Below, piece after piece: positions 58,856-64,000 of a stretch of 64,000 nucleotides of DNA. Below the pieces are notes generated by a model, which saw nothing but the letters and a program-made list of their open reading frames with translations, made no database searches and was not told where the DNA came from. The translations under genes were made by a program, and so were the position numbers. The stretch lies in NCBI RefSeq assembly GCF_003255815.1, contig NC_037669.1, positions 121,860,456 to 121,924,455 on the forward strand. Reading direction: 5' to 3'. The first letter of the stretch is position 1; every line of letters begins with the position of its first letter. The stretch is from Theropithecus gelada. Lineage: Eukaryota; Chordata; Mammalia; Primates; Cercopithecidae.

Positions 58856-59924
58856 ACAACAGATCATTACAGATCTCCAGATAGGTTTCATTTTGAGGCT
58901 GCATCTCCACTTTTCTGATTTTTTATATCCTATATCTTTCTTGTATTTGTCACTTCCTGTCCCTTCAACTAATCTGTCTGAAAAGTTCATGGCCGGCCCA
59001 GTTACTGGATGCAACCCGACATTCTTTATTCAGACTCTTTTGGGCTATAGATGTAACACATGTATGGCCTGCACTTGTATGTACTCCAGCTGAGACTGAA
59101 CTTTCTCCTTTTGACCTTCTCTATCTGTGACCCTCTTTCAGGCCTTTCTTAGTGTTCTTGACCAGCTGACTGATATCCAGATTTGTCTGTATTCTGACAA
59201 GACAGAGTGGCTCACCTAACTTCAGAACAACATCATAGGTGCCAATACAAAGTAGACCAGATACACTGTCCAAAATACCCCTCCAAGGTTATTCCAAACC
59301 TAAAACTAAGCCAGGAGTTTTTCCAAAAATACATCACTATATTTTGTCTTGGGTGTTACTTCCCTACTTGGCAAGCTAAGGCTAGAAAAATTGGAACAGA
59401 GACTTCCTGTTAGCCTCTCTTATATTCTTTCTGTTCAGATATATATATATTTTACTTGTACCGTCTTTAATATGACACAGTTGCCACAGCTTTCACAATG
59501 ATTTATAGCCTATCAGAATTTAGTGAAAGATCTACATTTTGTCTCCTATCTTCCTCAAAAGCGTTTCAGCCAAACTGTTCTCTTCGTACTAAACAAATAT
59601 TTTTGTGTGCATAAATAATCGACTGAAAGAATATTTTATTTTATATTTCTACTTTCATATTGTACTTCACAGATCTCTCTAACTATACACATTTTCTCTT
59701 TTTCTTAACCAAATGTAGTCAAACCCATCCTTTGGGGTCATCTCAAATCTTGATGCCTCTGTGGTTTTTTTAATTTTTTAATTTTTACTGTGACTAATCA
59801 AAAATTTTCTTTAATACCAAAACCATTTTATGTAAAGATGCCTTGCCTCCAGAAATTGATGGAAACTCCTTTGTGGTGGGAAAAACATCCTTTCCTTATA
59901 ATACCTATGTTGTTGCCATGTTTA

Positions 59925-60145
59925 TAGTTTACAAAGGATTGCTCCCTATTTAGTATTATCTCTCTTAATCCTCGAAGAACAGAGGAAAGTAGGAAGGTGC
60001 CCTTATTACAGTTTTAAACATGATGGAACTGAAATGTAGGGAGAATAAGTGATTTGCTCAAGATCATACCCTTATTAAGTAGAAAAGCCAGGATTGAGCT
60101 AAACATTCTTATGCTAAAATCTCTGACCTTTCTACTATAGCATAC
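59925..60145 (-). mobile_element. MIR SINE, antisense
   Basis: GATTGCTCCCTATTTAGTAT near 59938, the block TCTCTCTTAATCCTCGAAGA near 59960, TAAGTGATTTGCTCAAGATC near 60046 and TCTCTGACCTTTCTACTATA near 60119 follow the MIR complement. A young AluY landed at its right end. Confidence 0.75.
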
Positions 60146-60160
60146 TGTTTTCTACTTTTA

Positions 60161-60458
60161 TTTATTTTTATTTTTTGGAGGCGGAGTCTCGCTCTGTCGC
60201 CCAGACTGGAGTGCAGTGGCCGGATCTCAGCTCACTGCAAGCTCCGCCTCCCGGGTTTACGCCATTCTCCTGCCTCAGCCTCCCGAGTAGCTGGGACTAC
60301 AGGCGCCCGCCACCACGCCCGGCTAGTTTTTTGTATTTTTAGTAGAGACGGGGTTTCACCGTGTTATCCAGGATGGTCTCGATCTCCTGACCTCGTGATC
60401 CGCCCGTCTCGGCCTCCCAAAGTGCTGGGGTTACAGGCTTGAGCCACCGCGCCCGGCC
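60161..60458 (-). mobile_element. young AluY (Old World monkey type), antisense, nearly intact
   Basis: CGGAGTCTCGCTCTGTCGCC, GTGGCCGGATCTCAGCTCAC, GGGTTTACGCCATTCTCCTG, GGCTAGTTTTTTGTATTTTT and the end GGCTTGAGCCACCGCGCCCG. A perfect 15-bp target-site duplication TGTTTTCTACTTTTA lies at 60146-60160 and 60459-60473. Nearly all CpGs are retained, making it the youngest-looking element of the window. Confidence 0.98.
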
Positions 60459-60473
60459 TGTTTTCTACTTTTA

Positions 60474-63400
60474 AAATTCCTTTCAGCCTTCAACAAAGTC
60501 CTTCACAAGTCATAAAGGATCAAAGAAAGAATGAATGAATAGGTGTATGCTTTTGTCCATTCGCCACTTTTATTTAGAAATAAATTTATTTAGAAATAGG
60601 CCTAATTGGTATTTGTTTCGGAGTAAAAGAAGAATTCCTCTGCAATTGTGGAATACTTATGAAGATATATGAGCATTAGTCAATATAAGGAATGACTAAT
60701 AACAATTAAAAGTCTCAATGCAAAATATGAATTCTGTGGTGTTATGTCCATATTTCTAAGTTCGGAATTAAGTCGTTCTCAGCACTTGGGTAAATAGGTT
60801 CACTTAAATAGGCCAAGTTCTGATCTCATGCCTTAACTGTCTTATCTTATTTAAATATATTAATGGGTTCTGCCTTGTGCATGAGTATGCTTTTAACATC
60901 CGAAACACATACAGATAATACAGCCAAACTAACAGTATGATCATCTTCCCTTCCCTGACCCAGCTCTCTTGAAGACACTGTGAGGCATTTTGAGTCAGTT
61001 TATACTGTAGGAAATAATTTTTTTTTTTTTTTGGCAGGCTGACAGGCTGAGGCCAGATCTTGCAGCAACTGGCTTCTTTAGTTCCTGGAATGTTTTGAAA
61101 ATGTAGACTATCTGTACATTGTGCATTGCCTTTCTCACATGTCAGTAAAGATTGCAATGTATTATCACCACCGCTAATTTACTTTTCTGACCAAGAAACA
61201 TATACCTTAAAAAATGAGAAAATAAAAAGAAATCTTAATCGTAGGTTCTTGAACACTTTAGGCATTACTGTAAATTAGCTTTTGTGCTAGAACAGCCTGT
61301 TTGGTGCCAGGAACAATTCAAAAGGCTTGTAATACAAAAAACGTAAGGTTTAACGAAATGTAGTCTAGACAGAAATTGTGCAACAATACAGTAAACTCAT
61401 TATTGCAGAATTAAAACAAAACAAAATAAATAATGCAAAATTATTTTTATTTACCTCTTGGTGCTAGATCCTGCCCCCTAAACTAGGGTATTTTTTAGTG
61501 ATATTTCCTCTATTCCAGAATATTTGTTTCAGGTAACTCTCCTGGCCACAGATAGTGATTAAAAAAACAAGAATTGAGGCCACAGTTTAACTTGTGACCA
61601 AATTCAGATTGACCATCAACTCTGCAGCTCAGCTCTGTCATGGCGAGTTCTTCAATGTACCTGTGTTGGGGAATGTAGGTCTACAACCCTGCCAAGACGA
61701 GGGCCAATTGTTTCATACATTGGCAGGCCTAGAGCACTGCTACAAGTCAGGACGGTGTCCTAGCAACCAAGTTACTCACTTATTAAATTATCTCATGATT
61801 CTCTTACTCCAAATTGGGAGAAAGCTCATAATTTCCTTCCAGTATATTTTCCCGTCACAATTCAGTTTTTTATAATTACGTGCAGGGAAAGAGGTTTTCA
61901 CTGTGGTGATGGGTTTCTTTTCCTTACCATTTAGGGTCTTTTAAATTAGAATACGTTCTTCATAAGTGTATATGTATATACACATATATGCACACATACA
62001 TATATAAATTAAAACTTCATCTCTTGCTTCCTTTAATCTCTATATTGTAAAAATATACATTTTTTTCTGTTAGTTTAGGACCAGCTCCAACTTCCAATCC
62101 CCAATTTAGATTACATGCTCTGAAACTAACTCCAAACATTTACTGAGTTTGAAGGTCACAGTGCTATTGATTGATTTCTACTTATAATGTATGTTGTCCT
62201 AACATGAGTTGTGCTTTTTTTCTATAACATTGGGCTAAGTCCAAAAATGCAAGGATCAAAGCATCTGGACTTGTTGCTTTCATGTTTGGCATATAAAGGG
62301 GCTGGCAGTCACCAATGTGGTCTTGGCTGGGCCCTACTTGTTTTCATTCTCTGATGTGAAACAGTTGGGAATCACAGACCCTCCAACAGCTAGAGTGGAC
62401 TCAATAAAAATTGGCTTAATAATCTGCCAAGCATTTGAAAGTGCCAGTCTCCACAGTTTTTCAGCAGTTATTGGCCATGACATGCTTCTTTCTTTCTTTC
62501 TTTCTTTCTTTCGGAAAGAATTTGCTGTGAAATTAGTTTTGAAATCAACATTTGAAATAAGTAAACTATTCATCACAGTAAACCAACTTTACCATCTTTG
62601 ATCTCGTTTTATTCATTATTTTACATGTTTCTTTTTTTTATATGATGGCTTCTTTTACCGATTTGTTTATCTGTTCTTTAAAAAATCAATATGATATATA
62701 ACAAATAGTGCAGAGTGCCAACATTTGACAATTTCTATTTAAAGTTATCTAATTTTAAAAAGTTATCTAGTTATCTTAAAGCTTCTAGTTACTTATATAT
62801 AAGATGTTCTAGATTAAATAATTAAAATTCAATTCTGATAACAGTATTGAACATAACTATAAAGCACTATATTAGATGTGAACGTATATTTTCATTAGGG
62901 TGAGAAATTTTCCAGATTTTATTTTTTGTACATTAAACTCTAGGGAAATGTACTTTTTTACCTTGGATTTTGTTGCCATGAATACTACTTAGAAAGGTAG
63001 AGCTGTTAGCTAGGGCTTATAAATATTTTTATTATTTAGTTATTTCTTTGGCTTTGAATATAGTTTTATATTTATCACCATTTTTACCTTTCTCTACGGC
63101 CTTGTTTTTCATCAAAAGTTATAATTACAATGGATTTTAAATGAATTGTTAAGATCTTCCAAAAAAAGGCTATACTAGGGTAAGTTTAATAGTATCAGTA
63201 GTGGGTATAGGGAGCTAAATTGGGAAAGAATATTAATATTTTTGCAATTAAACTAGAGCCCTAATTTGAATTTGAACTATTACTATACTCGTTGCAATTA
63301 GACAAAAGAAGCAATAATTAGCTTGAAAATTGGAAATAAATTATCATTATTTGCTAATGACATATTTGTTTCCCTGGGAAGTTTAAGAAAATGAATTAAA

Positions 63401-64000
63401 AGGCTTCACAAACGGTAAATGCATTTAGTAAGTTTGTTTGAGATACCTTACTGTATCAAAATCACCTGCCATCATGTATCAAAACAATTATAAGAGTTAA
63501 AAGGGATACTGCATTTACAATAGGGACAAAAGTGAAATGGAAGAATAAGATAACAGGAAATGCATAAGATCTATCAGAAAAAAATCATAAGATACTACTG
63601 TAGAAACAAAATAATATTTAATTAAGTGGAAATACATGTAATATATTTTTATTAAGACACAACCTCTTAAAGATTTTCCTTAGTGTATATATTTAGTTTT
63701 AAATTTATAAGACAAGGATGTTTTCTGGAAGTGGACATGCTATTTCTACAGTTAATGTATAAAAATAGACAAGTAAGTAGAGCAAGAACAATTCTGAAAG
63801 ATGACAATATTAAAGAAAGAGCAAGCCCAATATTAAAACACATTATAGTGGTACAATTATTAAAACAGCATATAGTGATACATGGATAGACAGACTGATT
63901 AATACAATAGACTGAAAGGGCCATAAATAGATTCAGATATACACAGGCCTTTAGTATATGATGAAGGTGGCATTAGAAATAGTGGAGGTAAAGGGTTTAT
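60474..64000. other. unassigned unique sequence to the window end
   Basis: About 3.5 kb. It contains a short tandem repeat TTTATTTAGAAATA at 60569-60598, a T-run near 61017-61032, a short TA/CA-rich stretch near 61968-62008 and (TTTC)n at 62486-62512. The frames 60804-61157 (minus, 117 codons), 61594-61875 and 62317-62601 (plus) show no family resemblance. The block 62100-62480 is relatively complex and repeat-free. Confidence 0.5.
62486..62512. repeat. (TTTC)n microsatellite
   Basis: Six to seven TTTC units, followed by GGAAAGAA, which could pair with the repeat as a small hairpin. Confidence 0.93.

Larger units (their letters stand above)
58066..59924. other. unassigned sequence with microsatellite and purine-rich tract
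   Basis: Contains the (ATCT)n array at 58395-58473 and an A/G-rich tract at 58735-58855. The frames 58289-58669 and 58326-58640 run through the ATCT array, giving Tyr-Leu-Ser-Ile repeats, and are artefacts. No gene or named repeat elsewhere. Confidence 0.5.

Noticed and set aside
60804..61157. 117-codon minus frame
   Set aside because: It contains a Lys run from a homopolymer and has no family resemblance or gene context.
61594..61875. 93-codon plus frame in repeat-free DNA
   Set aside because: It starts and ends without exon signals, and the peptide matches nothing I know. It is kept only as part of unassigned sequence.
1..64000. tRNA, rRNA, U6, 7SK and Y RNA genes, CRISPR arrays or operons
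   Set aside because: I looked for the conserved boxes of these RNAs on both strands and saw none. The DNA is clearly from a primate nucleus, so bacterial features do not apply.

Overview
This window is AT-rich primate DNA with no supportable protein-coding gene. It is built of interspersed repeats in unique sequence, as expected of intergenic or deep-intronic chromatin. Alu elements show it is a primate. Two young AluY copies (55975-56278 and 60161-60458) share a diagnostic set of variants (GTGGCCGGATCTCAGC, GGGTTTACGCC, GGCTAGTTTTTTG, GGCTTGAGCC) that I associate with Old World monkey AluY (AluYRa-like) rather than human AluY. A cercopithecid such as macaque or baboon is therefore the best guess; this rests on remembered consensus sequences, not on a search.

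Layout. 1-7.7 kb is mostly unassigned sequence with small low-complexity tracts. 7.7-8.3 kb holds a LINE2 3' end. 10.8-11.4 kb holds an antisense old L1. 12.4-18.0 kb is repeat-dense: four Alus, an L2 carrying a nested 1.25-kb L1, and a MIR. 19.8-22.6 kb is one decayed antisense L2, split by a MIR, an Alu carrying a 300-bp TA-rich microsatellite, and an LTR-like piece. 23.1-23.8 kb has a MaLR LTR directly beside a Tigger-type DNA transposon. 25-35 kb holds an Alu, L1M pieces, several MIRs and two more MaLR LTRs. 35.7-37.2 kb is an old sense L1. 38.1-39.0 kb is an antisense L2. 39.2-41.0 kb is a scrambled L1-in-L1 nest. 41-54 kb has sparse MIR, L2 and Alu copies and an ERV1-type solo LTR (44386-44829). 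54.1-58.1 kb is an antisense L1 interrupted by two Alus and a solo LTR. 58.1-64 kb is mostly unique, with a tetranucleotide microsatellite and a young AluY inserted beside an old MIR.

The open reading frames of 60-178 codons are chance frames or reading frames inside repeats. None shows a recognisable domain, an organised start or splice context, or a match to a known protein. One short minus-strand frame (47893-48036) reads like natural protein and has AATAAA six bases after its stop; it is listed as speculative. Non-repeat blocks may contain regulatory elements, which cannot be judged from one species. I found no tRNA, rRNA, snRNA, CRISPR array or bacterial-type feature, and no new biological system.
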